This document shows, piece by piece, positions 15,948 to 16,106 of a stretch of 16,106 bases of DNA (the first letter of the stretch is position 1; every line of letters begins with the position of its first letter). The translations under genes were made by a program, and so were the position numbers. The notes beneath the pieces were generated by a model. The model did no database searches. It was not told the DNA's origin and was given only the letters and a program-made list of their open reading frames with translations. The stretch is from Methylophilaceae bacterium (GTDB lineage: Bacteria; Pseudomonadota; Gammaproteobacteria; Burkholderiales; Methylophilaceae): contig SPJO01000061.1 of assembly GCA_006844635.1 (NCBI GenBank), positions 1-16,106 of the forward strand, read 5' to 3'.

Positions 15948-16106
15948 CTAGCTAACTTTCTCTAATGCTTGTGAAACGTCTGCAATAATGTCATCGATAT
16001 TTTCGATACCGACGGATATTCTTACCAAGTCTGCACTAACACCAGCTTTCGCTAGCTCAGCTTCATTTAACTGACGGTGAGTGGTAGAGGCTGGGTGACA
16101 GGCTAG
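15948..16106 (-). CDS. C-terminal end of an O-acetylhomoserine sulfhydrylase / Cys-Met metabolism PLP enzyme, 5' truncated by the window
   Basis: The last 52 codons are present. LACHPASTTHRQLNEAEL is the conserved C-terminal block of the Cys/Met PLP family, in which the arginine-containing region and SxTTH(R/S)QL motif hold the substrate carboxylate. ISVGIENIDDIIADVSQAL is the usual ending. The THRQL form fits O-acetylhomoserine sulfhydrylase (MetY), which makes homocysteine from O-acetylhomoserine and sulfide; cystathionine gamma-synthase or MetZ cannot be excluded from so short a piece. The catalytic lysine and start lie beyond the right edge. It is the first visible gene of the minus-strand MetY/DUF4202/helicase cluster. 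Confidence 0.87.
   Translation of the reverse strand, partial: LACHPASTTHRQLNEAELAKAGVSADLVRISVGIENIDDIIADVSQALEKVS

Noticed and set aside
1..16106. Mobile element, CRISPR array, toxin-antitoxin or defence island
   Set aside because: No transposase, integrase, regularly spaced repeats, terminal inverted repeats or small overlapping toxin-type pairs were seen. The tRNA-Asn has no duplicated 3' end nearby that would mark an integration site.

Overview
The window looks like an ordinary chromosomal stretch from a moderately AT-rich, free-living gammaproteobacterium. The evidence is the gene families (UvrB close to a class I aspartate aminotransferase, PhoX, membrane GGDEF and EAL signalling proteins, a bacterial Suv3-type helicase beside a DUF4202 protein) and several lipoprotein, Sec and Tat export signals. 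A marine or methylotroph/Thiotrichales-like relative is only a guess. There are no insertion sequences, integrases, phage genes or CRISPR repeats. At least four genes appear to start at TTG and one at GTG.

Left part (1-5453). The window opens inside the 3' end of an EAL-domain (c-di-GMP phosphodiesterase-type) gene, which converges on a small exported coiled-coil protein. Next is a 694-residue PhoX-family, Tat-exported phosphatase for scavenging phosphate from organic esters. It ends at a strong symmetrical terminator shared with an oppositely oriented tRNA-Asn(GTT) gene that has its own good promoter. Behind the tRNA, on the minus strand, are a class I-beta aspartate aminotransferase and an exported trypsin-like serine protease with C-terminal TPR-type helices.

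Middle part (5611-9686, plus strand). GTG-started uvrB (nucleotide excision repair) is followed without a visible terminator by a SemiSWEET-type small sugar transporter, a rhodanese lipoprotein and a cytoplasmic endonuclease/exonuclease/phosphatase-fold protein. The last has a possible promoter of its own.

Right part (9712-16106). A cysteine-rich secreted protein with two DUF4189 domains (minus) diverges from a six-helix membrane diguanylate cyclase (plus), which is followed by an OafA-type membrane O-acyltransferase (plus). Converging on these is a tight minus-strand cluster: the end of an O-acetylhomoserine sulfhydrylase/MetY-like gene, a DUF4202 protein, and a Suv3-like DExH RNA helicase whose TTG start overlaps the DUF4202 stop. 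This last pair is the least explained and most interesting unit. I did not find a clear novel defence or mobile system. The genes fall into separate housekeeping and envelope functions (phosphate scavenging, amino-acid metabolism, repair, c-di-GMP signalling, surface modification, possible RNA metabolism).
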